NCBI RefSeq assembly: GCF_007558815.1 | Contig: NZ_VLTJ01000031.1 | Span: 1-45,343, forward strand | Direction: 5' to 3' | Origin: Verticiella sediminum | GTDB lineage: Bacteria > Pseudomonadota > Gammaproteobacteria > Burkholderiales > Burkholderiaceae_B | DNA length: 45,343 bases | Part shown: piece after piece, positions 31,572-39,450 of the stretch | Numbering within the stretch: the first letter of the stretch is position 1 | Layout: every line of letters begins with the position of its first letter | Translations under genes and position numbers: made by a program | Notes under the pieces: generated by a model | Told to the model about the DNA's origin: nothing | Seen by the model: only the letters and a program-made list of their open reading frames with translations | The model's database searches: none

Positions 31572-33044
31572 CTAGGCGCGGAACCACCCCGGAATCTCGC
31601 CGCGCCCGGAGGGAATACGCAGCGCTTTCACATAGCTGTACTCGTGCAAGGTCGCTGCGCAGTGCTCCCGCCCGTAGCCGCTCGCCTTCGTGCCGCCGAA
31701 AGGCGTGCCCATCATGCCTCTGCGATAGTTGTTCAGGAACACGATGCCGGCCTCGATCTGCCGGGACACGCGCAGGCCTCTGCCGGCATCGGCCGTGTAG
31801 ACGGCGGCCACCAGGCCGAACTCGGTGCCGTTGGCAAGCGCCACGGCCTCGTGTTCGTCGCCGAAGGGCGTCACGCACACGACCGGCCCGAAGATCTCTT
31901 CAGTGAAAGCCGCCATGTGAGGCGTGACGCCGGTCAGCACGGTCGGCGCCACGAAGAACCCGTCCGCGAGGGCCGGATCGGTGGGCAGGTCCGCCTGGGC
32001 AGCGATCGCCGCGCCCTCGGCGACGGCCTGCCGGATGTGAGCTAGCACTTTCTGTTGCTGAGGCCGGCTGACCAGCGGGCCGACCTCCGTCTCGGCGTGC
32101 AGGCCGTCGCCGACCCGCAGGCCGCGCACGTGCGAGCAGAGTCTGTCCACGAAGCGCGCCATGCAGGTTTCGTGCACGAGGATGCGGGAGGCCGCCGTGC
32201 ACGCTTCCCCCTTGTTGAAGAAAGCGGCTTCGGCGCAGTCGGCGGCCGCCTGCTCCAGGTCGGCGTCTTCGAATATCACGACGGGGTTCTTGCCGCCCAG
32301 TTCGAGCAGGACGGGTACGTGGCGTCCGGCTGCTGCGGCGAGCACCTGCGCGCCGGCGCCGGGCGAGCCCGTGAAGGAGATCTTTCGCACCAGCGGATGG
32401 TGCGTCAAGGCGATGCCCGCGGCGGGCCCCGCGCCTGGAACGACGTGCAGCACGTCATCGGGCAGGACGTCGTTGAGCAGTTCGACGATGCGGATCGCGG
32501 TCAGCGGCGCCTGTTCGCCCGGTTTCAGCACGACCGTGTTGCCGGCTGCGAGCGCCGGCGCGATCTTGGCGCCGGCATGGATCGGAGGCCAATTGAAGGG
32601 AAGGATCGCGGCGACCACGCCGAAGGGTTCGCGCACCGTCGCCGTGTAGAGATTGCCATAGTCGACGAACTCGCCGCCGGGCCGCTCGGCCAGCGCGGCG
32701 AAGAACTCGAACGAGGCCACGAGGCTCGTCAGATCCATCCGGAGCGCGTCCTTCATCGGTTTGCCGTTCTCCCGGCACAGCAGTCGTGCCAGCTCTTCCT
32801 TGTGTGCGGCCAGCCGTTGCGCTGCGCGCCGCAGGAACTGGGCGCGATCCGCTCCCGTGCGCAGACGCCAGTCCTGGCGGAACGCGGCATCGGCGACGCG
32901 CACGGCGCGATCGACTTCGGCTTCGCCGCACCCCTGGACGAGCGCCATCTGTCGTCCCGTCGCCGCTTCTTCCACCGTGAACCGGTCGGCTGTCGATCCG
33001 GACGACCATCGGACTCGCACCGGCTCATTTGCACTATCGATCAT
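31572..33044 (-). CDS. NAD(P)+-dependent aldehyde dehydrogenase
   Basis: A 490-residue aldehyde dehydrogenase with all catalytic residues: N151 in LPFNWP, K174 in VVLKPGE, E248 in LELGGK and the nucleophilic C282 in NKGEACTAASR. The closing MGTPFGGTKASGYGREH is the family pattern. It oxidises an aldehyde to the acid; relatives act on salicylaldehyde-, vanillin- or muconic-semialdehyde-like substrates, and this one cannot be narrowed from sequence. ATG at 33044 is 90 nt from the divergent fumarylacetoacetase start, and the interval has a candidate TetR site. It converges with the monooxygenase gene, about 107 nt apart. It probably forms part of the aromatic-ring module at 31.6-38 kb. Confidence 0.93.
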   Translation of the reverse strand: MIDSANEPVRVRWSSGSTADRFTVEEAATGRQMALVQGCGEAEVDRAVRVADAAFRQDWRLRTGADRAQFLRRAAQRLAAHKEELARLLCRENGKPMKDALRMDLTSLVASFEFFAALAERPGGEFVDYGNLYTATVREPFGVVAAILPFNWPPIHAGAKIAPALAAGNTVVLKPGEQAPLTAIRIVELLNDVLPDDVLHVVPGAGPAAGIALTHHPLVRKISFTGSPGAGAQVLAAAAGRHVPVLLELGGKNPVVIFEDADLEQAAADCAEAAFFNKGEACTAASRILVHETCMARFVDRLCSHVRGLRVGDGLHAETEVGPLVSRPQQQKVLAHIRQAVAEGAAIAAQADLPTDPALADGFFVAPTVLTGVTPHMAAFTEEIFGPVVCVTPFGDEHEAVALANGTEFGLVAAVYTADAGRGLRVSRQIEAGIVFLNNYRRGMMGTPFGGTKASGYGREHCAATLHEYSYVKALRIPSGRGEIPGWFRA

Positions 33045-33076
33045 TTTCCTGCTCCTTGGTTTGGGTTAAACATGTG

Positions 33077-33107
33077 TTTGGAACTGTTGTATTATCGAAT
33101 TGTTCCC
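33077..33107. promoter_or_regulatory. Candidate TetR site between aldehyde dehydrogenase and FAH genes
   Basis: TTGGAACTGTTGT (33078-33090) matches 12 of 13 bases of a sequence upstream of the Bug gene (37948-37960). GGAAC at 33080-33084 and GTTCC at 33102-33106 also form an inverted repeat across an AT-rich centre that probably holds the overlapping divergent promoters. The TetR gene at 35169 is the obvious candidate to bind it. Confidence 0.45.
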
Positions 33108-33133
33108 CCTGGGCTTCAACCGCAAGGAGCATC

Positions 33134-34477
33134 ATGAGCGAGCAGCTCGGCATCGACGACACGCATGATCCAGCCAGGACGAGTTGGGTGGAGGGTAGCG
33201 AGCCCGGAGGTGCATTTCCCATTCAGAATCTGCCCTTCTGCACGTTCCTGCTCGAGGGGCGGCCGAGGATGGGGGTCGGGATCGGCGCGGCGGTTCTTGA
33301 CCTGCAGGCGTTGAACCGAACCGGGCTGCTGGGCTCTGGCGTGGGTGACGCACTGGGCGGGCAGCCGGGCGACCTGCGCCGATTGATGGCGCTGCCGGCC
33401 GGCACACGCAGGGAACTGCGGCGACGCTTGTCCGGCGTGCTCTCGATGGGCGCGGACGCCCGCTCGACCGTCCAGGCCTGTCTGCATGAGCCGTCGTCCC
33501 TGACGTTCGCGCTCCCCGCGCAGCCCGGCAATTTCACCGACTTCTTTTCGTCGATCCATCACGCGCGCAACGCGGGCGAACTGCGTCGGCCGGGCAACCC
33601 GCTGCTGCCCAACTTCCACCATCTGCCGGTGGCCTACCAGGGGCGCGCCTCGACGGTCCGCGTGAGCGACACCGACGTCATCCGGCCCAGCGGCCAAGTG
33701 CTTCCGGAAGGCGGAACCGAGCCGGCCTTCGCGCCGACGGCGATGCTGGATTTCGAATGCGAACTCGCGGTCTGGCTGGGCGGCCCGACGCCGCTGGGGC
33801 AGCCGGTCCCGCTGTCCGACGCGTGGGCCCATGTCTTCGGCATCGGCCTGCTGAACGACTGGTCGGCGCGGGATATCCAGCTCTGGGAGTCGCAGCCGCT
33901 GGGGCCGCTTCTGTCGAAGAGCTTCCTGACGAGTGCTTCGCCCTGGGTGGTGACGGCGTGCGCGCTCGCACCGTTCCGAGTACCCGCCGCGCCGAGGCAT
34001 CGCGACGCCCCGAGGTTGCTTGCCTACCTGGACGCGCCCGAGGATCGTGCCGCCGGTGGGCTGTCGGTAGACCTGCGGGTAGCGCTCCGGACCCCCGCGA
34101 TGCGCGCGCGCGGCTTGCCTGCGCAGACGATCGCCACACCGCGCTTCAAGGATCACTACTGGACCATTGCGCAGATGCTGGCGCACCTGACGAGCAATGG
34201 TTGCCCGCTGATGCCGGGGGACGTGCTGGGCACCGGCACGGTGTCAGGGCCCGGGCGCGGCGAGCTGGGCTGCCTGCTTGAAATCAACCGGCTGGGCCGC
34301 GAATCGCTGCACTTGCCCAGCGGCGAAACCCGCACGTGGCTCGAAGACGGCGACGAGGTGGTGATCGCCGGGGCCTGCAGCGCGGCGGGCTACGTGCCCA
34401 TTGGCCTGGGCGACGTTCGGGGCCGCGTCGTGCCGCCGCACCACCAACCCCACCCCTGGAGAGACTGGACATCATGA
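33134..34477 (+). CDS. Fumarylacetoacetase-type hydrolase
   Basis: A 447-residue protein of full fumarylacetoacetase length. It keeps the human-enzyme motifs: the catalytic pair D136 and H143 in DFFSSIHHARNAG, NFHHLPVAYQGRAS, the metal ligands E208 and E210 in LDFECELAVW and D242 in LNDWSARDIQLWE, and K262 in SKSF. The SH3-like N-terminal domain is also present, unlike short FAH-fold hydrolases of gentisate or homoprotocatechuate pathways. It should cleave a C-C bond in fumarylacetoacetate or a close relative. ATG at 33134 has AAGGAG 4 nt upstream. No homogentisate dioxygenase or maleylacetoacetate isomerase is near, so the substrate may come from another ring-cleavage pathway. Its stop overlaps the cupin start by ATGA. 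Confidence 0.93.
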   Translation: MSEQLGIDDTHDPARTSWVEGSEPGGAFPIQNLPFCTFLLEGRPRMGVGIGAAVLDLQALNRTGLLGSGVGDALGGQPGDLRRLMALPAGTRRELRRRLSGVLSMGADARSTVQACLHEPSSLTFALPAQPGNFTDFFSSIHHARNAGELRRPGNPLLPNFHHLPVAYQGRASTVRVSDTDVIRPSGQVLPEGGTEPAFAPTAMLDFECELAVWLGGPTPLGQPVPLSDAWAHVFGIGLLNDWSARDIQLWESQPLGPLLSKSFLTSASPWVVTACALAPFRVPAAPRHRDAPRLLAYLDAPEDRAAGGLSVDLRVALRTPAMRARGLPAQTIATPRFKDHYWTIAQMLAHLTSNGCPLMPGDVLGTGTVSGPGRGELGCLLEINRLGRESLHLPSGETRTWLEDGDEVVIAGACSAAGYVPIGLGDVRGRVVPPHHQPHPWRDWTS

Positions 34478-35007
34478 CAGCATTCATTCGGCGTATCGTC
34501 ACCGGCATCGACCGGGAAGGCAGATCCTGCATCGTCGAGGACGGCCGCTCGCCTGCGGAAAGGACCGTCGAGGCACGGCCCGGCTATCGGGTCACCAACC
34601 TGTGGTGTACCGCGCGAGGCGCGGCGCTCGACGCGGACGACGCCATCGCCGGCCACCAGGGCGTGCAGCCGCCTGCGGGCGGGACAATCCTGCGGGTGAT
34701 CGACGTGCCGCCCGAGGCTGCGGATGAGCAGGCGCGACGTGCGGCTGTCGAGGCGACCTTCCGCAGCATGTTTCCCGATGCCCACCGCGACGGTACGGTG
34801 AACGCCGCCGCCCATCCGGGCATGCACCAGACTCCCACGGTCGACTATGCGATCGTTCTGGAAGGCGAACTCACGGCGATTCTCGAGGCGGACGAAACCG
34901 TGATGCACGCGGGGGACGTCCTCATTCAGCGGGGCACCCAGCACGCCTGGGCCAATCGCTCCGGCCGTCCGGCCAGGATCGCCTTCATCCTCGTCGACCC
35001 CTCCTGA
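34474..35007 (+). CDS. Cupin-domain protein
   Basis: A 177-residue protein. The cupin barrel is in the second half: HPGMHQTPTVDYAIVLEGELTAIL forms motif 1 (His and Asp/Glu in the metal-ligand region) and GDVLIQRGTQHAWANRSG forms motif 2. The N-terminal half (residues 1-95, IRRIVTGIDREGRSCIVEDG) is also beta-rich and commonly precedes such cupins. Metal ligands are incomplete compared with dioxygenases, so it may be an isomerase-like or ligand-binding protein rather than an oxygenase. It overlaps the fumarylacetoacetase gene by 4 nt, so they act together, and a T-run terminator follows at once. Confidence 0.88.
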   Translation: MTAFIRRIVTGIDREGRSCIVEDGRSPAERTVEARPGYRVTNLWCTARGAALDADDAIAGHQGVQPPAGGTILRVIDVPPEAADEQARRAAVEATFRSMFPDAHRDGTVNAAAHPGMHQTPTVDYAIVLEGELTAILEADETVMHAGDVLIQRGTQHAWANRSGRPARIAFILVDPS

Positions 35008-35013
35008 CCCGTA

Positions 35014-35059
35014 CACGCCGCCGCGTTGCCGTCGCGCGGCGGTGGCGTGCGCTTTTTTT
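35014..35059 (+). terminator. Intrinsic terminator of the FAH-cupin operon
   Basis: CACGCC-GCCGCG (35014-35025) pairs with CGCGGC (35035-35040) and GGCGTG (35044-35049), with a 3-nt bulge, followed by seven T (35053-35059). It starts 7 nt after the cupin stop and separates this operon from the TetR gene. Confidence 0.8.
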
Positions 35060-35096
35060 CCGCGCGTACGCTCGCCAAACCGCGCCTAGCGTCAGT

Positions 35097-35120
35097 ACAA
35101 TCGTTTCCAACGGCTGTTGG
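35097..35120. promoter_or_regulatory. Candidate autoregulatory site of the TetR gene
   Basis: CCAACGGCTGTTGG (35107-35120) is an inverted repeat of 5-bp arms with a 4-nt spacer. Read on the minus strand, the overlapping TTGGAAACGATTGT resembles the TTGGAACxGTTGT sequence found upstream of the FAH/aldehyde dehydrogenase and Bug genes, with one inserted base. It lies 49-72 nt upstream of the TetR start. Confidence 0.4.
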
Positions 35121-35168
35121 GCAACCGGCAGCTTCACGTCTTCGGAAACTGCTCGACAAGGCCGCAGG

Positions 35169-35825
35169 ATGCCCAGGGTACCAGCCAGTTCGGACGGGGC
35201 CTCCAGGCTTCGCATCATCGAATCCGCGCTCTCTCTCTTTGCCAGCAAGGGCGTCGACAATGTCTCCTTGCGGGAACTGACCGCGCATGCCGGCGTCAAT
35301 CTCGCCGCAGTCAACTACCACTTCGGCAGCAAGGAAGGGTTGGCGCAGACCGTTTATGAAGAACTCGCCAAGCGCGTCAACCGCCGCCGGCTCGACGAGC
35401 TCGAACGCATCATGGGCGCCGCGGCCGCACAGAAGGCGAGGCCTGTGCTGGAGGATGTCGTGATGAGCTTCGTGCGCCCCTACCTCGCGCCCGACGGCAC
35501 CGAGGGCGCCTTGCTCGCGCACCTGATCCTGCAGCATCGCCTGTCGCCCACCGACATGACGGCCAAGCTGATGCGCAAGCATTTCGACCCGATGGCCAAG
35601 AAGTACATCGCCGCGCTCGCCGCGGCTTGTCCGGAGGTGGAGACGGCCGAGTTCTATTGGCGGTACATGTTCATGGTGAGCACCGTCGTGCTGACCATGA
35701 CCGACCGGTCGAAGGGAAACCGGCTGGTCAAGCTCTCGGCGGGCTCGGCCGATCCGGCGGATGCCGTCGCGCTCGGCGAGGCCCTGGTGCGATATCTCTG
35801 CGGCGCCATGCGCGCACCCGGCTAG
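35169..35825 (+). CDS. TetR-family regulator
   Basis: A 218-residue TetR protein. The N-terminal helix-turn-helix is IIESALSLFASKGVDNVSLRELTAHAGVNLAAVNYHFGSKEGL (residues ~16-60), with NYHFGSKE typical of the recognition helix, and a helical ligand domain follows (LLAHLILQHRL, FYWRYMFMVSTVVLTMTDR), resembling the CecR/YbiH type C-terminal domain. It lies between the fumarylacetoacetase-cupin operon and the amidohydrolase-Bug operon; its last 4 nt overlap the amidohydrolase stop on the opposite strand. A motif shared by three regulatory regions of this module suggests that it controls all three. The ligand is unknown, probably a pathway acid or CoA ester. Confidence 0.93.
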   Translation: MPRVPASSDGASRLRIIESALSLFASKGVDNVSLRELTAHAGVNLAAVNYHFGSKEGLAQTVYEELAKRVNRRRLDELERIMGAAAAQKARPVLEDVVMSFVRPYLAPDGTEGALLAHLILQHRLSPTDMTAKLMRKHFDPMAKKYIAALAAACPEVETAEFYWRYMFMVSTVVLTMTDRSKGNRLVKLSAGSADPADAVALGEALVRYLCGAMRAPG

Positions 35826-36931
35826 GCCACCGGCTGGCGGGATACAGGCAGGTTCCGGCCGATCAGGCGCTGCGCGTTCGCGTGGCAGAGCTGTGCCGTC
35901 TCGGCGGCCGTGATGCCCGGCACCGCGGCAAGAAAGCCGTGGATGTCGTACATCCCCATGTCGTACGGGTAATCCGAACCGACGGCGATGCGGTCCGCGC
36001 CGACTGTGTCGATGAGATGCCGCAATTGCAGCGGCTCATGGACCACCGAATCGAACCAGAGCCGCTTGAGATAGTCGGAAGGGCGATGCCCGGCGCGGCG
36101 GGCATCGGGCCGCACGCAGTAGGCGTGGTCGGTCCGGCCGACATAGCTGGGCAGGTAGCCGCCGCCATGCGCCGCGAGAATGCGCACGTCTGGATACCTG
36201 TCCAGCACGCCCGCGAAGATCAGCCGCGATAGCGCGACCGTCGTTTCGAAAGGCTGGCCGACGGCATTGGTCAGGTACGCCGAGTCCAGGCGCGGCCAGG
36301 CCGATGTGCCCAGCGGATGGATGAACACCACGCACTGGAGTTCGTTCGCCGCCGCCCAGAAGCTTTCATGGCTGGGGTCGCTGAGCTCGCGTCCCTCGAT
36401 CGCGGAGGAAACTTCCACCCCCACCAGCCCATGCTCGACAACCGCGCGCCGCAGTTGCGAGACGGCCAGCGCGGGATGCTGGAGCGCAATGTTGCCCAGG
36501 GCCATGAAGCGCGTCGGATGCTCGCTGCAGAGAGCTGCCAGCGCCCCGTTCTGCTGTTCGACGATGCGCTGGGCCAGCGGTTCGTCGGCCCAGTAGCAAT
36601 ACTGCCCGGGCGCGGGGCTGAGCAGTTGCATGTCCACACCCATCTCACCCATGTCGGCGAGCCGGCGGCCGGTATCGGTCAGCGGCTCGAGGACCGCGGG
36701 GGCCAGTGTGCGTGCGTTGTATGCCGCCGAGTCGGCGCCGAGGGAGCGCGCAGTCTGCGCACGCTCCTCGGCCCGCAGCGGGTGGTCCGCCACCATCCGC
36801 TCGACGGCGAGATCCATGACATGCGCGTGTACGTCGACGGTGTAGGCGCGGCTCTGGTTCGGGCGCGGACGCGGGAGGAGGCGACGGAACCCGCCGCCGC
36901 AACCGCAGGAGCAGAAGTCGATCAATGGCAT
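35822..36931 (-). CDS. Amidohydrolase family 2 protein (ACMSD-like)
   Basis: A 369-residue TIM-barrel metal-dependent protein. Metal ligands are visible: DVHAHVM (D33, H35, H37), His in FIHPLG, AHGGGYLP and the Asp of VGSDYPYDM. The pattern matches the decarboxylase branch (ACMSD, 2,3-dihydroxybenzoate and gamma-resorcylate decarboxylases), so non-oxidative decarboxylation of an aromatic or muconic acid is likelier than amide hydrolysis. The first 30 residues, with CSCGCGGG, are unusual and have no family counterpart I know. The start at 36931 has no clear ribosome-binding site but is needed for DVHAH to follow; 13 nt separate it from the Bug gene, with which it is probably co-transcribed and co-translated. 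Confidence 0.9.
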   Translation of the reverse strand: MPLIDFCSCGCGGGFRRLLPRPRPNQSRAYTVDVHAHVMDLAVERMVADHPLRAEERAQTARSLGADSAAYNARTLAPAVLEPLTDTGRRLADMGEMGVDMQLLSPAPGQYCYWADEPLAQRIVEQQNGALAALCSEHPTRFMALGNIALQHPALAVSQLRRAVVEHGLVGVEVSSAIEGRELSDPSHESFWAAANELQCVVFIHPLGTSAWPRLDSAYLTNAVGQPFETTVALSRLIFAGVLDRYPDVRILAAHGGGYLPSYVGRTDHAYCVRPDARRAGHRPSDYLKRLWFDSVVHEPLQLRHLIDTVGADRIAVGSDYPYDMGMYDIHGFLAAVPGITAAETAQLCHANAQRLIGRNLPVSRQPVA

Positions 36932-36944
36932 GTGGCGCCGGACG

Positions 36945-37943
36945 CTACTGGGTGAGGTTGATATTCCGGTCCTGGACGAGCTTGGCCCATCCTCCGGCTT
37001 CGGCCGTCATGCGGTTCACGATGGCGTCCGGTTCGCTGGTGAGCGGATCGTAGCCGAGATCCTGCAGCCGCTGCTGTACCTGGGGCGTCGCCGCCGCCTT
37101 GCGCAGCTCCGCGGCGAGTCGCTCGGCGATGGCGGGCGGCGTGTCGGCACGTACCCAGATCGCGTGCCAGCCGAATACCGGCTCGCCGCTCCCGAGCTCG
37201 CCGAGCGTGGGCACGTCGGGCAGTGACCGATGCCGCTGCGTGCCCGTATAGGCAAGCGCCTTCACGGCGCCCGCCTGGATATGGGGAAGCGCCGTGCCCA
37301 CAGGCTCGATGAGCAGAGAGATATGGCCGGCGATGAGGTCGGTCAGCGCACCGCCCTTGTAGGGAATGTGGGCCATGTCGAGGCCGTTGCGCTCGGCGAC
37401 CATCTCCATGGCCAGGTGGGGCAGGCTGCCGGCGCCGTATGACCCGTAGTTGACCTGGCCGGGATGGCCCTTCACGTGGGCTACGAGCGCGGCGAAATCC
37501 TCTGCAGGAAAGCCCTTGGTCGCGATCAGCACCAGGCCCTGCTGCAAGGTCGTGCCCACCGGTTTGAACGCGTCCAGGGGCTGGCGCACGAAGTCCGGCC
37601 GTGCATCCGGCGTGCCCATCGACACGAGCGGGTTGACCGAGAAGACGTTGTTCACCGCATAGAGCAGCGTGTGGCCGTCCGCGGGCGACCGATGCACTTC
37701 GGCCATCGCGATGACCGAGCCGATGCCCGTCTTGTTCTCCACCACGACCGGGGTTCCCAGCGAATCGCCGAGTGCCGAGGCAAACAATCGCCCGACGACG
37801 TCGGGAGGCGTGCCGGGCGCGCCCGACATCACCAGGCGGATCGGCTGCGAAGGCCATGAGGTCTGCGCAGCAGCGAGCGCCGCCGTGCTGAGCAGGCACA
37901 GGAAGAGGAGGGGGCGTAGCAGTCTGCGCATGGTGTAAAACAT
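36945..37943 (-). CDS. Bug-family binding protein of the aromatic module
   Basis: A 332-residue periplasmic protein. The signal peptide (MFYTMRRLLRPLLFLCLLSTAALAAA) ends before Q27. The core is less standard than in the other copies: IRLVMSGAPGTPPDVVGRLFA replaces the usual PxxxGGxxD loop, then VVVENKTGIGSVIAMAEVH, PADGHTLLYAVNNVF and HIPYKGGALTDLI. The altered first loop suggests a different ligand, consistent with an aromatic or muconate-type acid decarboxylated by the next gene. ATG at 37943 is used; ATG at 37931 (MRRLLRP) is equally possible for signal processing. Upstream is TTGGAACGGTTGT (37948-37960), nearly the same as the site before the FAH gene. Confidence 0.92.
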   Translation of the reverse strand: MFYTMRRLLRPLLFLCLLSTAALAAAQTSWPSQPIRLVMSGAPGTPPDVVGRLFASALGDSLGTPVVVENKTGIGSVIAMAEVHRSPADGHTLLYAVNNVFSVNPLVSMGTPDARPDFVRQPLDAFKPVGTTLQQGLVLIATKGFPAEDFAALVAHVKGHPGQVNYGSYGAGSLPHLAMEMVAERNGLDMAHIPYKGGALTDLIAGHISLLIEPVGTALPHIQAGAVKALAYTGTQRHRSLPDVPTLGELGSGEPVFGWHAIWVRADTPPAIAERLAAELRKAAATPQVQQRLQDLGYDPLTSEPDAIVNRMTAEAGGWAKLVQDRNINLTQ

Positions 37944-37947
37944 CCAA

Positions 37948-37960
37948 TTGGAACGGTTGT
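37948..37960. promoter_or_regulatory. Candidate TetR site upstream of the Bug gene
   Basis: TTGGAACGGTTGT differs by one base from the sequence in the aldehyde dehydrogenase/FAH interval. It is 5-17 nt before the Bug start codon, where binding would block initiation. It is the third member of the proposed TetR regulon. Confidence 0.42.
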
Positions 37961-38517
37961 TTGATTTTTACTCCAAGTGCGTCGAAGCGACATAGGGGTT
38001 TGTACGGTTCTGCGCTGTCGCGCGATCTGCGCTTTTCGGACGAAGCCTACGACGATCATGGCCGCGGCATGGCAACGACGAAGACCATGTGGCGTTGCAA
38101 ATGCCCGATCCGCACGACGGGGACATCGTGGCGGGCCGCCTATGGCGCATGGTATCGGCGCCATCGCTCAACCGCGTGCGGTGTACAAACCCCGCCGACG
38201 ATCCTACAATCCGCACCCATGAACTCCCACTGGACTCTTCTGCAGCCACGCAAGAGCGCACCTCCCTCGAGGAGGGCGGCGCGTGCGCCGCAGAAGTGCA
38301 GTCCCGCCGCCGTCAGGCCTGCCGTCCGGCGGGCGGCAGGCGCTCGCCGGGTTGCGGTACTTGCCGCACATGATTGAGCCCGGCGACCTTCTCCTTCTTC
38401 CCAAGCGCAATTCCCTGGTCGCCGGGCATCCACCCGCGTGATTCGTGGCGTCCGTACGCAACGGCGCCGCGCTCGCGCCCGCCCAGCACCGCTGCCGGCG
38501 GGCGAGCAAGGACTCGC
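37961..38517. other. Non-coding region upstream of the solenoid protein gene
   Basis: This is a gene-free stretch of 557 nt. It contains the promoter side of the Bug gene and, toward the solenoid gene, a 10-bp perfect inverted repeat (38379-38388 with 38417-38426). Small open frames such as one at 38219 are Arg/Ala/Pro-rich, have no ribosome-binding site, and I do not call them genes. A short CCTCCCTCGAGGAGG near-palindrome lies at about 38261-38276. Confidence 0.55.
38379..38426 (+). promoter_or_regulatory. Long-loop inverted repeat before the solenoid protein gene
   Basis: CCCGGCGACC (38379-38388) is exactly complementary to GGTCGCCGGG (38417-38426) with a 28-nt pyrimidine-rich loop containing TTCTCCTTCTTCCC. 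It ends 92 nt before the start codon. It could be a 5'-leader structure; no riboswitch class is recognised. Confidence 0.4.
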
Positions 38518-39384
38518 ATGGACATCACCAAGGCCTTCATCAAGGCCAAACAACCCTGCACGGACGGTTTTCGTTGGTACGTCCGCAACGCCCGGCAGGA
38601 TAGTACCTACCAGGAGCTGCTCGACGCGCTGGTGCAGGCCGGGCGCGTCCAGGATGCCTGCTGGCTGCTGGAGCAGTTCGGTCCCACCGACGCGGTGCTG
38701 GCGCTCGACACCCTGGAAGCCGGCGACTTCGTCTTTGCCGGTACATTGCAGGTGCGTCGCGGCATCGACGTCGACGGTGTGCTGATGACTGGCCGCGGTA
38801 TTCGTGCCGGCGGCGGCGTGCGTGTCGGCGAGAACCTCGGCGCCGGCGGCGACGTGGTGTGCGACGGTGCGCTGATCTGCGGCGGCGCGCTCAAGGCCGA
38901 AGGGCGGCTGCAGGCCGCGTGGAGCATCCAGGTCGGCGGCGAGCTCGACTGCGAGGACCTGCGCGTGGGGTGGGACCTTGAATGCGAGAAGTCCGCGACC
39001 GTGCGCGGTCATGCCCGCATCGGCCAGGTGGTGCGGGCGGGCGGCGGCCTGCATTGCGCGAAGAATCTGCAGGCCGGCGGCGGCATCGAGTGCGTCGGCG
39101 ATCTCAGCGCCGGCCAGGGCATCGAGGCCGGCGACCTGCTGCAAGGGGGCGGGCACGTACGCGCCGGCTGGGGCATCAAGGTCCGCGGCGACCTGCTGGC
39201 CGCGGGCGCCATCCGCGCAGGCGAAAGCCTGTGTGCCGAAGGCGAGATCCGCGCCGGGGAAGGCTACGGCGTGTACGCCGGTCTGGACGTGCGCGTCCAG
39301 GTCTGGGAAGACAGCGCCCGCGTGCATGCCAGTCGTCTGCCCGAGGCGCTGCGCAGCGGCTGCTGGGCAGGGCCATTGTATTGA
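38518..39384 (+). CDS. Bactofilin-like hexapeptide-repeat beta-solenoid protein
   Basis: A 288-residue protein. Residues 1-75 form a helical-type N-terminal domain with CTDGFRWYVRNARQ and LLDALVQAGRVQDACWLLEQFG. Residues ~80-259 consist of about 30 six-residue turns with an aliphatic residue in register (RRGIDV, DGVLMT, GGALKA, GGIECV, QGIEAG, GEIRAG), with one phase shift near the middle. This predicts a long left- or right-handed beta-helix like bactofilins or acyltransferase hexapeptide helices, but with no catalytic histidine. Several turns carry Cys, and charged residues lie on the outer face. I have no name for the family. ATG at 38518 opens the conserved part; a frame to 38374 is not protein-like. 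It is alone on its strand, converging with the IclR gene. Confidence 0.85.
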   Translation: MDITKAFIKAKQPCTDGFRWYVRNARQDSTYQELLDALVQAGRVQDACWLLEQFGPTDAVLALDTLEAGDFVFAGTLQVRRGIDVDGVLMTGRGIRAGGGVRVGENLGAGGDVVCDGALICGGALKAEGRLQAAWSIQVGGELDCEDLRVGWDLECEKSATVRGHARIGQVVRAGGGLHCAKNLQAGGGIECVGDLSAGQGIEAGDLLQGGGHVRAGWGIKVRGDLLAAGAIRAGESLCAEGEIRAGEGYGVYAGLDVRVQVWEDSARVHASRLPEALRSGCWAGPLY

Positions 39385-39450
39385 CCGCAAGCCTGGGGGA
39401 CGAGCCGTCCTCGACGGTAGGGCGTTCCGGCCACGGCGCTCGTCCGAGCC

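Noticed and set aside
38219-38377. Possible small gene starting MNSHWTLLQPRKS in the long intergenic region
   Set aside because: No ribosome-binding site, and the product is an Arg/Ala/Pro-rich shadow-like sequence without conservation that I can see.
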